A stretch of DNA of 64,000 nt from CAZTYI01 sp964466185 (GTDB lineage Bacteria > Chlamydiota > Chlamydiia > Chlamydiales > SM23-39). A program made the translations under genes and the position numbers. A model generated the notes under the pieces. That model had not been told where the DNA came from. It saw only the letters and a program-made list of their open reading frames with translations, and made no database searches. This document shows positions 1-8,936 of this stretch, one piece after another; the stretch's first letter is position 1, and each line of letters opens with the position of its first letter. Location of the stretch: assembly GCA_964466185.1 (NCBI GenBank), contig CAYXMS010000001.1, forward strand, positions 22,973 to 86,972, given 5' to 3'.

Positions 1-1494
1 TTTGCCGGCTTTAATGTTCAAATAACCAAATTCTTGGTTTAACTTGGGAATTTTCAGCCATTTATCAGAGAATTTTTCAGAAAAAAGCTGGTTCAAAGAC
101 TGCATCAAGTTCTTATCCGAACGGTAATTGGTATCTAAAGTACTAAAAGCTTTTTGCCCGAAGCTTTTTTGTGCCTGAAAATAGGTGTAAAGATCAGCAT
201 TGCGAAATGAATAAATTGACTGTTTAGGATCTCCAACCAAATAAAAAGCTTTTAAATCAGGATGGTTTAAAAAAATGCCTGATAAAATCTGCCACTGCAA
301 AGGATCGGTATCCTGAAACTCGTCTACAATAGAAGCTTTGTAAGTAAAGCGCAGTTTGGTCTTAAACTCTACATTTTTTAAAGCTTTTAACATCTGCTCC
401 AAAAGAGAATCAAAAGTAAACATTTCTTCTTTTTCTAATTTTTTTTGTAAATGCTGATTCAGATCCCAAGCCAAATGGGCAAACAAAAACTTTTCATTCA
501 TAGCATCTTTTAACAGAGGAAAAATTTCCTTTTGTAAAAAAGCCAAAAACCCGAAAAACAGAAACTGTTTTTTTTCTAAAAAAACTTTCTTTTTTAAATT
601 GCTGTTTTGAAAAAATTTCAAAGATAAAAGATTGGTTTCTAAAAGCAAATCAAGCTCTTTTAAGGAAAGATCTTTTTTCTCTAAAAGGTCTAAAATGAAA
701 AAAACTTCTTTTTCTACCAGATTTATATCGAAAAAACTCTTTTTATATAGGGGAATCAGATCAGTAAGCTCTTGTTTTATTTTTTCCCTGACAGCGTTAT
801 TTGTCTTAAAGTTTTTAAACCTTGGCTGCAACTCTTGCCATAAATTTTGCAACCTACCTATATAAGCAGACGATACATCATTGGCAGCTTCTTTACGATC
901 TGCAGCAAATAATCCAGCGGCCAGCAAATTTTCAATTAACTGTTCCAAGCTACCGGCTTTTTGAATTAAAAGCCCAATCTGAGACGGCGCATAAAATTGT
1001 TTTTCTAAATAATAATAAAAATATTCAAACGCCTTTTCTTTTAAAAATCGATGCGATTGAGTGTTTTTTTCCCCTAAAAAAACTTGCAGGTTTGAAGCAA
1101 AAGAAAATCTTTTTAAAGCTGCAAAACAAAAACCGTGAATAGTAAAAATAGCTGCCTGATCAAATAATGCTAAAGCTTCTTTTAAAGCAGATATAGCCAG
1201 TTTTTGCTTTGTCTGAGATTTTACAAAAGGCTGCAAATAAGAAAAAGATAACCCACTTTGTCCTTGCAGTTGTTTAAGCGCTTTTTGAATATTCAAATAG
1301 ATTCTCTCTTTCAGCTCACGAGCCGCCGCCTTGGTAAAAGTCACCACCAGAATCTCTTCTACGCCAAGCGGTTTTGCTCCCTCTAAAAGCAGCCTGACTA
1401 CTAGATGTTCAATAGCAAAAGTCTTGCCCGTTCCGGCAGAAGCTTCTAAAAAATGAAGACCAAAAATATTTTCCTGTTCTTTTAAGATCTGCAT
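1..1494 (-). CDS. recB: RecB, exodeoxyribonuclease V beta subunit (N-terminal part, cut by window edge)
   Basis: Helicase-nuclease subunit of RecBCD, which resects double-strand breaks and loads RecA. Reading leftward from an ATG at 1494, the frame is open to base 1 (498 codons). The start encodes MQILKEQENIFG, followed by a Walker A box (LEASAGTGKTFAIEHL) at about residues 16-31 and the VVTFTKAAARELKERI block. Near the left edge it encodes VDEFQDTDPLQWQIL, the UvrD-type Walker B/motif II, followed by GDPKQSIYSFR. These are canonical for the RecB superfamily 1 helicase. The C-terminal helicase lobe and nuclease domain lie outside the window. The start overlaps the recC stop by 13 bases, so the two are one transcription unit and probably translationally coupled. 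Confidence 0.9.
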   Translation of the reverse strand, partial: MQILKEQENIFGLHFLEASAGTGKTFAIEHLVVRLLLEGAKPLGVEEILVVTFTKAAARELKERIYLNIQKALKQLQGQSGLSFSYLQPFVKSQTKQKLAISALKEALALFDQAAIFTIHGFCFAALKRFSFASNLQVFLGEKNTQSHRFLKEKAFEYFYYYLEKQFYAPSQIGLLIQKAGSLEQLIENLLAAGLFAADRKEAANDVSSAYIGRLQNLWQELQPRFKNFKTNNAVREKIKQELTDLIPLYKKSFFDINLVEKEVFFILDLLEKKDLSLKELDLLLETNLLSLKFFQNSNLKKKVFLEKKQFLFFGFLAFLQKEIFPLLKDAMNEKFLFAHLAWDLNQHLQKKLEKEEMFTFDSLLEQMLKALKNVEFKTKLRFTYKASIVDEFQDTDPLQWQILSGIFLNHPDLKAFYLVGDPKQSIYSFRNADLYTYFQAQKSFGQKAFSTLDTNYRSDKNLMQSLNQLFSEKFSDKWLKIPKLNQEFGYLNIKAGK

Positions 1495-4400
1495 GCGGCC
1501 TCAAATTGTTTGAAAGAATAAAAAATCTCAGCTAAAAAAGAGCTCTTTTCCTGCATCAGTTTTTCTGAAGAAGGCAAAAACGGACCGAAGCTATGATTTT
1601 TAAGCCATTCAAAATACGGGTCTTGGAATTGTTGGCGGCCTTTATTAGCTATTGTCTGATGAAGCGCTTTTTGCAAATTTTTTCCATCTTGCTGTAAAAG
1701 CGGCTTGGCTAAATCCTGATATAAAAAGTGAAAAGACTCCAAAGAACTGAAATAATATTTTATATATGAAACAAGCGCTTTTTCAGCATCTATAATATTC
1801 AAGTCCAAAACTGTCGGTTTTTTTGTTAAAAATAACTGTTTAGAAACTGTTTCCAAAACTTTTTTCTGCACATTTAAAAAAATTAAAATCTTAGGCCAAG
1901 CTTTTAAAAGATAAGCAAATTCTTGTTTTCCATGCAAAACCAGACCCAAAGGACAAACACTTTCTAACCTGCCGGTTAAAACAACCCTTTTTTGATCTAC
2001 TGTCAGTTGAATGGGAGCCACCGAATATAGATTGTCCTGCTTTTTCAGGGCTGTTCCCAAAAACCCCTTTTGTAATTCGATTTGAAAAAAATCTTCTTTT
2101 TGCAAGCCTAATTTTTGCAAATTTTCTAAATAACCCGCCGCTTCTTTCAACAACTTTTTCTGTACAATATCTTTCCATAAAGAGGGCGGAAAAAAACCTT
2201 GCCTTTCTTGTAGATCAAGCAGCTGAAAAATATCTTCTTTCAGCGCTTTTTGGCGAAAAAAGAAAAGATCCAGGTTGTCAACTTTAAAAGGCTCTGTTTT
2301 TGTTTCATTTTCCAAATAAATGCCCAGATTTTTCTGAAGATGAAATTTTAAAGGGTTATTTGCCAAAAGCCATAAATCCTTGATCTCAATTTCCTGAAGC
2401 TTCTCTTCTTTATATGAGTTTAGCTGGCTTTTTTCATCTGTTGGATTTACAAAAATATTTTTTTCCAGACTAACCGGAGTATAAAAAATCTGCTTTTCCC
2501 GACCATAGAAATTTTGGGCCGCCTGATAATATTGGTGGGAATACGATCTCTTACCAAGCTCTGAAAAATAGCTTCGATCAAAAGCCAAGGCCGGATGGCT
2601 CTGTTTTAAATAACCAGAAGGGCTCTTGCCTTGCATATGATAACTATTATCCAAATAAAGCAAAAAATCCTGCAGAACAAGAGACGGCAAAGCTTTTTTT
2701 CCATCCTCTTCAGAAATCCCAACAAAACTTAAAGATAAGGATTTTTCCGCCGAAAATAACGCAGCCAAAAAATTAAACCTGTCCTCATCTGCCTGTAAAG
2801 GAATATAAGAGGGGAAATTAAAAGAATTGCCTTCCGATCTTTTCTTGTGCAAAAGACTGTAGTCAGGAAAATTTTCCTGCCTGGGAAAATTTTCATTCAA
2901 CCCTAAAATACAAATTACCTTTTTGGGCATCGGAGAAAAAGCTAAAGAAGAAAATTGCAGAACTTCAATCTCAGAAAAATTTTGCATCCCTTTTTCATTT
3001 TCCAAATCCTTTTTTAAATCAACTAAAAAATCCTGCAGTAAAAAGGTGCCTTCCACCCGCATAGCTTTGAGTTTGGCAATAAATTTCTCCAATCTGAATA
3101 AACAGGCCCTTTCTTCATTTTTTTCTTTGTTAATTTTAAAAAAGTCAGCCACATAACTTAAAAAATCTGCCCATAAAGCCAAAGAAAGAACTGTCGAATT
3201 TTGTAAAAACCGATAAACTTTTTCCAGTTTGTTGAAAATATGCAAAAACTTTTCTAAACTCTCAGCCTGAGCCATACTCAAACCGGACAAAGGAGGGGGA
3301 TAATCGGCCACAGGCGTTTTTAAAGCAAAAGAAACGGCCAATCTTTGAAGGCCGTAATAAAAACTCTGATAAGGCCATTTTTGAGCTGTTTTCTTTTCCA
3401 CATCCTTTTCATCAATTCCAAAATATAGATTAAGTCTGTCCGCCCAATTTTGCCAAACCAGCAACTCTTCATGATTTATATTCTGCGCTTTTTGAAAAGC
3501 AGGATTGTTTAAAAGCTCAAAAAAATCCGCTTTGGAAAATTCTTTTTCCATCAATTGAAAAAATTTTAAAAGCCCCTGCTTTAAAAAACTCTCTTGCACA
3601 TCTAAAAAAGAACAGGGGATATCTTTTTTAAAGACCATCTTAACGTGGGGCAGATATTTGTCTATCTGCGGAGCAAAAACAGCAATCTCTGAGAGTTTTA
3701 TTCCCTGATCCAAGTACCTATAAATTTCATCTTTTAAAATTTCTACTTCCCTAAGCCTGGAAGGCGCTTCATGCACTTGCAAAGAATTTAACTCTTTTTC
3801 AATACCGGTTTTTTTTTCATCTGCTTTCAAACTAATCAGATCCTGTTGAATTGTCTGCAGAAAATTTTCTGGTGATTTTTCAAGCTGCGGATAAGTTTCT
3901 ATAGTTTCCTTTTCATAAGGATCCAAATTTTTTAAATTCTCGCGCATCAACTTGCCAAAATTAGCAAGCAAAAAGTTTTGCTGCTTTAAAAAGTTTTCCC
4001 AAAACAGGAATTTTTCCCGATTTTGATAATTTCTTCTAATCTTCTTTTTGTCTTTCTCAGACAGCTGATCCTCCCAAAAAAATTGACAAGGAGAAAACAT
4101 AAAATGACAAACTTTAAATTTTAAACTCAGCCTTACAAAAAGCTCTCTTAGCAAAGGCTGTAAATAAGAAAGACCAAAAAGATAAAAGGAAATTTTTTCA
4201 CCTTCCGGAAAAATAATCTCCTTTCTAAGCTCTTGTAAAAAAGTGCTCCATCCTGTTTTTAAAAAAACCGTTTTTTGCCAGCCGCTTAAATCCTTTTTAT
4301 CCAAATAAAATCCATAATTCCAAAAAAGCATGGCAGCCTCTTCTAAAAAAGCCTCCTTTTTTTTGCCTTCTTTTTGCATTAAAACCCGCACCTGGGGATC

Positions 4401-4721
4401 ATCTGTTTCTTGTAAACTTTTGATCAAAGTTAACTTAAGCTCTAGAAAAGAAGGCAGTTTAGCAATGTCTTCCGATCTAAAAAATTTTTTGGCCAGAAAA
4501 GAACCCAAAGATTTCAGCTCTATAAATTCCAGTCCTAAAACAGCTGTTTTTTCTTGTACGAACTTTTGCAGCAGCCACTGTTTCACCGCAGCATTAGGCA
4601 CAATAATATATTTTTTTTCGAAAAAGTCTTCCGCTAAAAGATCCTGCTTGAGAACAGCACTGCCCAAAAGCTCTGCCAGATGACCTAAACTACTGGAAAT
4701 AAAGAACTTTTCTTTGTCCAT
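1482..4721 (-). CDS. recC: RecC, exodeoxyribonuclease V gamma subunit
   Basis: Chi-recognising, nuclease-dead partner of RecB in RecBCD. The open frame extends up to 5099, but homology to RecC appears to begin only at MDKEKFFISSSLGHLAEL, the usual N-terminal segment that precedes the (V)PNAAVKQWL block. I therefore place the start at 4721 (about 1079 residues); an ATG at 4763 is the alternative. The extra 126 residues of the longer frame lie antisense to the 5' end of the divergent MFS gene and look like shadow coding. Family-like blocks include FYLFGLSYLQPLLREL and the region around PKKVICILGLNENFPRQ. recB follows with a 13-base overlap. In Chlamydia the same pair sits beside ygeD, as here. 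Confidence 0.85.
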   Translation of the reverse strand: MDKEKFFISSSLGHLAELLGSAVLKQDLLAEDFFEKKYIIVPNAAVKQWLLQKFVQEKTAVLGLEFIELKSLGSFLAKKFFRSEDIAKLPSFLELKLTLIKSLQETDDPQVRVLMQKEGKKKEAFLEEAAMLFWNYGFYLDKKDLSGWQKTVFLKTGWSTFLQELRKEIIFPEGEKISFYLFGLSYLQPLLRELFVRLSLKFKVCHFMFSPCQFFWEDQLSEKDKKKIRRNYQNREKFLFWENFLKQQNFLLANFGKLMRENLKNLDPYEKETIETYPQLEKSPENFLQTIQQDLISLKADEKKTGIEKELNSLQVHEAPSRLREVEILKDEIYRYLDQGIKLSEIAVFAPQIDKYLPHVKMVFKKDIPCSFLDVQESFLKQGLLKFFQLMEKEFSKADFFELLNNPAFQKAQNINHEELLVWQNWADRLNLYFGIDEKDVEKKTAQKWPYQSFYYGLQRLAVSFALKTPVADYPPPLSGLSMAQAESLEKFLHIFNKLEKVYRFLQNSTVLSLALWADFLSYVADFFKINKEKNEERACLFRLEKFIAKLKAMRVEGTFLLQDFLVDLKKDLENEKGMQNFSEIEVLQFSSLAFSPMPKKVICILGLNENFPRQENFPDYSLLHKKRSEGNSFNFPSYIPLQADEDRFNFLAALFSAEKSLSLSFVGISEEDGKKALPSLVLQDFLLYLDNSYHMQGKSPSGYLKQSHPALAFDRSYFSELGKRSYSHQYYQAAQNFYGREKQIFYTPVSLEKNIFVNPTDEKSQLNSYKEEKLQEIEIKDLWLLANNPLKFHLQKNLGIYLENETKTEPFKVDNLDLFFFRQKALKEDIFQLLDLQERQGFFPPSLWKDIVQKKLLKEAAGYLENLQKLGLQKEDFFQIELQKGFLGTALKKQDNLYSVAPIQLTVDQKRVVLTGRLESVCPLGLVLHGKQEFAYLLKAWPKILIFLNVQKKVLETVSKQLFLTKKPTVLDLNIIDAEKALVSYIKYYFSSLESFHFLYQDLAKPLLQQDGKNLQKALHQTIANKGRQQFQDPYFEWLKNHSFGPFLPSSEKLMQEKSSFLAEIFYSFKQFEAACRS

Positions 4722-4830
4722 AAAAAAATAATAGTGTTTTTTATCCTTTAAAAGCCTTATCATTAAACTCAACCAAAATAATTTTAGCCAAGTTTGTAAG
4801 TCAGCATAAAAAAAAGTTGTTTTTTCGCCT

Positions 4831-6501
4831 ATGGCTTTATCTTTTAAATTCAAAAAAAAATCTTTTTTATTTTTAAATATCACCCAATTCTTAGGCGCTT
4901 TGAATGATAATATGTTCAAGCTTCTCGTAGCTTTTATGCTGATTAATTTAGAGAGCCAGGAAAAACCCAGCTCAATCCTAGCTATCACAGGGGCTATTTT
5001 TGTGATTCCCTTTTTAATTTTCTCTTCTGCCTCCGGAATATTGGCCGATCGCTCCAGCAAACGAAAAATACTAGTTTGGGCAAAAGTTGCCGAAGTCATT
5101 ATTATGTTGGCAGCCGTGATTGCCGTATTTTACAAATCCGTTTTTGCAATTTATCTGTTACTCTTCCTGCTTGCAGCGCAAAGCGCTGTGTTCGGCCCTT
5201 CCAAATATGGAATTATACCGGAAATTGTCGACTCCAAAAAAATCTCTTCAGCCAACGGAATTTTAAATTCTTTTACTTATCTTGCCATCATCTTAGGTAC
5301 TTTTTTCGCTTCTTTTGTTGCCGATATTACTAACAGAAATTTTGTTTTGTCTTCTTCCGTCTGTTTTTTAATTGCCATTTTCGGGCTTTTAGCAGTTTTA
5401 AAAATCGAAAAAACCATTCCACAACGCTCCAAAAAAAGATTCAATGTATTTTTCCTTTATGAAGTCTATCAAACTTTAAAGCTGGCCTTTAAACGCAAAC
5501 ATCTGCTGCCCGCTATTTTTGGCTCCAGTTATTTTTTATTTATAGGAGGATACGTCCAACTAAACACCATTCCCTATGCGCTGCAATCTCTCAATCTGAC
5601 TGAAATTGGCGGCGGTTATTTGTTTATTCCCACAGCAATCGGTATCAGCATAGGCTCAATCTTAGTAGGTAAATTTTCTAAAGAAACTGTCGAACTGGGC
5701 ATTTCCTGCGCTGCCGGTTTTGTCATTGCTTTTTTATTAATTCTTTTAGGAATTTTCCCTCAAAATTTGTTCCTCTCCATTTTTATTTTGATTATGTTAG
5801 GCGTCTTTGGCGGACTTTTTCTCATTCCTTTCGATGCTTTTATCCAGTTAAAAAGCCCGGAAGCCAGACGCGGACAAATTATTGCATCTGTTAATTTTTT
5901 AAGTTTTTGCGGCGTATTGCTAGCTTCTTTTGTTTTGTGGATAATTAACAGCTGGCTTGGTTTCAAAGCCAAAGACGGTTTTATTATTATCGGTATTATT
6001 ACTTTAATTTTTAACCTGATTAATACCGGCCGTCTGTCTGATCTGTTCTTCTCTTATGTTATACGGAAAATTTTAGCCAAGTCCTATTTTTTTGAGATCA
6101 ACCGACAAATTCCTTTCGGCTCCGCCATTATTTTAAAAAAAATTTCCTGGATAGATGCGCTTTCCCTGTTTCGCATTAATCCCCATTTAAAAATTATTGT
6201 AGAAGGCAGGAAATACCGGGATTTTCCTTTCTTTGATATTTTAACCGATTCTTTAGCCCTCATCTCCAAAAGAAAAACTGCTCCCCAGGAAATCAAGAAA
6301 AAAGCAGACAAACTAAAAGATTCTTTTAATAATATCTTCTGCCTGCTAGTAAAACAAGAGCTTAATCCCCAAGAGCTGAAAAGCTTTTTTCCACACGTCT
6401 TTTATTTAAAAACTTCAAAAGAAATAGTCATTAAAAAGAAACTTTTCCTGCGCAGAAAAAAAACTAAAATTAAGGCTGTTGCTGAAGAATTTCTAGGCTA
6501 A
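4831..6501 (+). CDS. ygeD: LplT/YgeD-like MFS transporter (lysophospholipid transporter family)
   Basis: Inner-membrane major facilitator protein of 556 residues, probably moving lysophospholipids or a related lipid. The N-terminus carries the LplT signature FLNITQFLGALNDNMFKLL, and the loop ILADRSSKRKI after the second membrane segment is MFS motif A. About twelve hydrophobic segments fill residues 10-400. A tail of about 150 residues follows, rich in Lys and mostly soluble; in some bacteria this family is fused to an acyltransferase, but I see no HX4D acyltransferase motif in the tail. It is divergent from recC with about 110 bases between the preferred starts. The name ygeD follows the Chlamydia annotation. 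The transported substrate is inferred from the family. Confidence 0.75.
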   Translation: MALSFKFKKKSFLFLNITQFLGALNDNMFKLLVAFMLINLESQEKPSSILAITGAIFVIPFLIFSSASGILADRSSKRKILVWAKVAEVIIMLAAVIAVFYKSVFAIYLLLFLLAAQSAVFGPSKYGIIPEIVDSKKISSANGILNSFTYLAIILGTFFASFVADITNRNFVLSSSVCFLIAIFGLLAVLKIEKTIPQRSKKRFNVFFLYEVYQTLKLAFKRKHLLPAIFGSSYFLFIGGYVQLNTIPYALQSLNLTEIGGGYLFIPTAIGISIGSILVGKFSKETVELGISCAAGFVIAFLLILLGIFPQNLFLSIFILIMLGVFGGLFLIPFDAFIQLKSPEARRGQIIASVNFLSFCGVLLASFVLWIINSWLGFKAKDGFIIIGIITLIFNLINTGRLSDLFFSYVIRKILAKSYFFEINRQIPFGSAIILKKISWIDALSLFRINPHLKIIVEGRKYRDFPFFDILTDSLALISKRKTAPQEIKKKADKLKDSFNNIFCLLVKQELNPQELKSFFPHVFYLKTSKEIVIKKKLFLRRKKTKIKAVAEEFLG

Positions 6502-6507
6502 TTAAAA

Positions 6508-6582
6508 GTCAATCACCCCGCTCTAAAGGGAAAGGCTTGAGCCGTAATACACAAAGAAAACTTTATGCAGAAGTTAATAAAA
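6508..6582 (+). mobile_element. 5' fragment of a HEARO/omega-RNA (IscB-type) element
   Basis: The segment starts GTCAATCACCCC six bases after the ygeD stop codon and continues with the CTCTAAAGGG and AGGCTTGAGCCGTAA blocks seen at the 5' end of the copies at 23486-23826, 32850-33663 and 46812-47196. Similarity breaks off near 6582, with an internal deletion joining GAAAACT to TTATGCAG. It carries no coding capacity and ends next to the convergent outer-membrane gene. I call it a truncated relic. Confidence 0.6.
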
Positions 6583-6589
6583 TTCCAAA

Positions 6590-7840
6590 TTAAAAAGCGT
6601 AGATAAATTCAATCTCATACTGGAAAAATCTCATCTTAGGCCCGATTTTATTATTCAGGTTGTCCGAGAATTGAATATTATTAAGTAAAGTCAGATTGCC
6701 AGTAATAGCATACAAAAGCTCTGCCTGCATTCCCTTGAAATTGCCACCGCCTACACAGGTTTTAGAGGTCGTAGCCGTTCCTGTGCCATATCTGCCTGTA
6801 GAATAAAAACCGATATTGGCAGAGTTTCCTCTTTTAATGCCTCCGGAATCAAAATCAGGCACTGCTTGAGCAGCTACTTGCTGATAATTGACATCCAAAG
6901 CCCAGTCTCCGGTTTTTCTCACCCGGCCAATAGAACAGCCGATATACCAACCGTAATTGGCTTTTTGATCATTGGTCAGATCAATTTTTTTAGCATCATG
7001 GTTTAAAAGACCGGCCAAATAAAATTTTACCAGTTTATGCCATCCGGGAATGTCTCTTTGATAACCAAACACAAACTGAGAAACTAAAAAGTTAAAGCTG
7101 CTATTTTTTAATTTGTTAGAATAATGTTTTTTCCAATCAATTAAAGAATATTTAGTATAAATTCCTGTATTGGCAATATCCAAAAGGCCAATTTCACCAA
7201 CATAACCAAAATGATACACATAATCATTAACTAAAAAAGAACCTATATTTAAATAAAAATTGCCAACAGAATCAGAAGATTTAGAAAATTTAAATAAAAG
7301 CCCGTCGAAAATAGAAGAAAATTCAATTTTGGAATCAAAAACCGTAGATAAATAACGGCGGCCCATTTCAAAATCAAAAGAAACCGTATCCCCATCAATT
7401 ATTCTACCTCCCCAAAAGGCTCTTTCTAATGATATCCGGTTAGTGGTTCCGCTCACAATGCCCATATCATTATCATACTCTAATTTTAAAGAAGCCCACG
7501 TACGGGGAGAGCGATAGTCCAGCATTAAATTAACCTCGCAATCAAAAGCAGTCACCGGCCTAGTAGTCGCTCCGCTTCTACCTCTTTGTTGAACGCCGTT
7601 TTTCTTTTCTCCGGCCGCCTGCATTTCCACACGCACTTCTCCGCTCAAAGACAAATCGCCGCCGATTTCTTTAACAGTCACCATCCGTTTTTGCCTGATC
7701 CACCTTTTTAAAGCATCCATATCCGGATCTTCCTGTTTACCTTCATATGGGTTTTCAGTAATGTCTTGGGCTAAAAGAGACGAAAAAGATAAACAAAAGA
7801 AAATAACAGCTGTCAGCCTAGCTAAAAAGTACATGCTCAA
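6590..7840 (-). CDS. Outer membrane beta-barrel protein, putative porin (CT372-like)
   Basis: Predicted exported outer membrane protein of 416 residues. It has a signal peptide ending near SLLAQ (about residue 25), alternating aromatic/polar segments through the body and a C-terminal Phe (EFIYAF), the usual signal for BAM-dependent barrel insertion. A polar region at about residues 28-80 (KRWIRQKRMVTVKEI, SLSGEVRVEMQA) precedes the barrel. Length and pairing with the upstream outer-membrane gene resemble the CT371/CT372 pair of Chlamydia, the second of which is annotated as an OprB-like porin. The resemblance is from memory and not computed. It lies 93 bases after the 259-residue gene on the same strand, so co-transcription is likely. 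Confidence 0.6.
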   Translation of the reverse strand: MSMYFLARLTAVIFFCLSFSSLLAQDITENPYEGKQEDPDMDALKRWIRQKRMVTVKEIGGDLSLSGEVRVEMQAAGEKKNGVQQRGRSGATTRPVTAFDCEVNLMLDYRSPRTWASLKLEYDNDMGIVSGTTNRISLERAFWGGRIIDGDTVSFDFEMGRRYLSTVFDSKIEFSSIFDGLLFKFSKSSDSVGNFYLNIGSFLVNDYVYHFGYVGEIGLLDIANTGIYTKYSLIDWKKHYSNKLKNSSFNFLVSQFVFGYQRDIPGWHKLVKFYLAGLLNHDAKKIDLTNDQKANYGWYIGCSIGRVRKTGDWALDVNYQQVAAQAVPDFDSGGIKRGNSANIGFYSTGRYGTGTATTSKTCVGGGNFKGMQAELLYAITGNLTLLNNIQFSDNLNNKIGPKMRFFQYEIEFIYAF

Positions 7841-7933
7841 TCCTATTTTTATATTTATTTAAAAAATTAGAAAATAAAAAAAAATAATATCCGAGAAAAA
7901 GATTTTATGCAACGAAAGCAGAAAATTTTATTC

Positions 7934-8713
7934 CTAAAAACGAAACTCTCCAGAAAGAGTAAAGGCTTCTTCATCAAATAGCCTGACCTCTCCATTCAAA
8001 TGGAAATACTTGCCATTGGAAAATCCACAGCCTAAAGCTATTCCATAATTATCCCTGTTTTCCATACCAATCTCATCTGTGCCAAAAGAACTGATTGTCA
8101 AATCAGGCACTTGCAATTGCACATCGGCATGCGAATACTTAACTGATATATAGGGAATAATCAAGTCTATTTTATAAGAAATGGCAGCATCTACCTGCCA
8201 TTCTTCATAAGAAAAAGAAGAAGCCGGCTTATAAGTATCTGCATCAATTGACATCCAAAGCAAATTAGGATCTGTAGACGAATATCTACCTCCCAAAGCA
8301 AAAGTTACATCGCCCCATTCCAAAAAAATAGCCCTTGCCCCTATATCCCACCGCCAGCGGTAGCTGGTCTCCAGTTCAATCCGGTTAAAATTAGGCGGGT
8401 AGGGCTTAATAATCCAGTCAGCTTTATATCTTGCCTGTCCCAACACACCATAAACGTCCAGTCTATTTAAAAGGTTCAAAACTAAAAAACCGCTATTGTA
8501 ATCCTGAGAAAAATTATCAATGCGATCGGCATCTTTTTGTTTTAAACGGCGATTGCTAACAAAATCTCCTTCATAGCCAAATCTGAAACTGAACCACTTG
8601 CCGGAAAAGATAAAACCCTTTTCTACCGTGCGGGCAACAGCAGGATTGGTAATAGGAGAGCCGACAAGAGAAAAACAAATACTGCAAAAAACCAGAAAAA
8701 AATATTTTTTCAT
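7934..8713 (-). CDS. Outer membrane beta-barrel protein (CT371-like)
   Basis: Exported protein of 259 residues with a signal peptide (KKYFFLVFCSICFSLVGS) and a C-terminal GEFRF ending typical of outer membrane barrels. The body alternates aromatic and polar residues (WFSFRFGYEGDF, YRWRWDIGARAIFLEWGD). It precedes the 416-residue porin-like gene on the same strand, as CT371 precedes CT372 in Chlamydia as I remember it. No enzymatic motif is visible. The function is inferred only from the barrel features and the neighbour. Confidence 0.55.
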   Translation of the reverse strand: MKKYFFLVFCSICFSLVGSPITNPAVARTVEKGFIFSGKWFSFRFGYEGDFVSNRRLKQKDADRIDNFSQDYNSGFLVLNLLNRLDVYGVLGQARYKADWIIKPYPPNFNRIELETSYRWRWDIGARAIFLEWGDVTFALGGRYSSTDPNLLWMSIDADTYKPASSFSYEEWQVDAAISYKIDLIIPYISVKYSHADVQLQVPDLTISSFGTDEIGMENRDNYGIALGCGFSNGKYFHLNGEVRLFDEEAFTLSGEFRF

Positions 8714-8832
8714 CTTTCAAAAATTTAAATTTTATAATCTAAAACTAAAAGCTTAGCTTATTTTCATTTATTTCAGCAAAAAAAATTTAGTAAAAATTTT
8801 TCACAAAAAACTGCTTTTGCTGTTTAAAATAA

Positions 8833-8860
8833 AATTTACAATTGTGAATTTACAATTGTG
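8833..8860. promoter_or_regulatory. 14-bp tandem repeat upstream of thrS
   Basis: The sequence AATTTACAATTGTG occurs twice back to back (8833-8846 and 8847-8860). Each unit contains the 8-bp palindrome ACAATTGT. The repeat lies about 80 bases before the thrS start and about 120 bases from the divergent outer membrane gene. Two palindromic half-sites 14 bases apart would suit a DNA-binding protein, but no regulator can be named. Confidence 0.4.
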
Positions 8861-8880
8861 TTTTCTTCTTTTTTATTCTA

Positions 8881-8930
8881 AAATGATTAATAATTTATCA
8901 TTTAAAGACCAACCTCTTTTAATAAAAAGG
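8881..8930 (+). promoter_or_regulatory. thrS leader with two inverted repeats
   Basis: AAATGAT (8881-8887) pairs with ATCATTT (8897-8903). Closer to the start, CCTCTTTT and AAAAAGG (8913-8930) can pair and would cover the purine-rich ribosome binding site before the ATG at 8937. This could be a simple RNA-level control of threonyl-tRNA synthetase or chance in AT-rich DNA. No T-box or riboswitch signature was seen. Confidence 0.25.
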
Positions 8931-8936
8931 TAAAAA

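Noticed and set aside
632..1142. Plus-strand open frames over recB
   Set aside because: They are shadows of the recB frame, which has clear helicase motifs.
4722..5099. 126-residue N-terminal extension of the recC frame
   Set aside because: It is antisense to the well-supported LplT-like gene start, and family similarity begins only at 4721.
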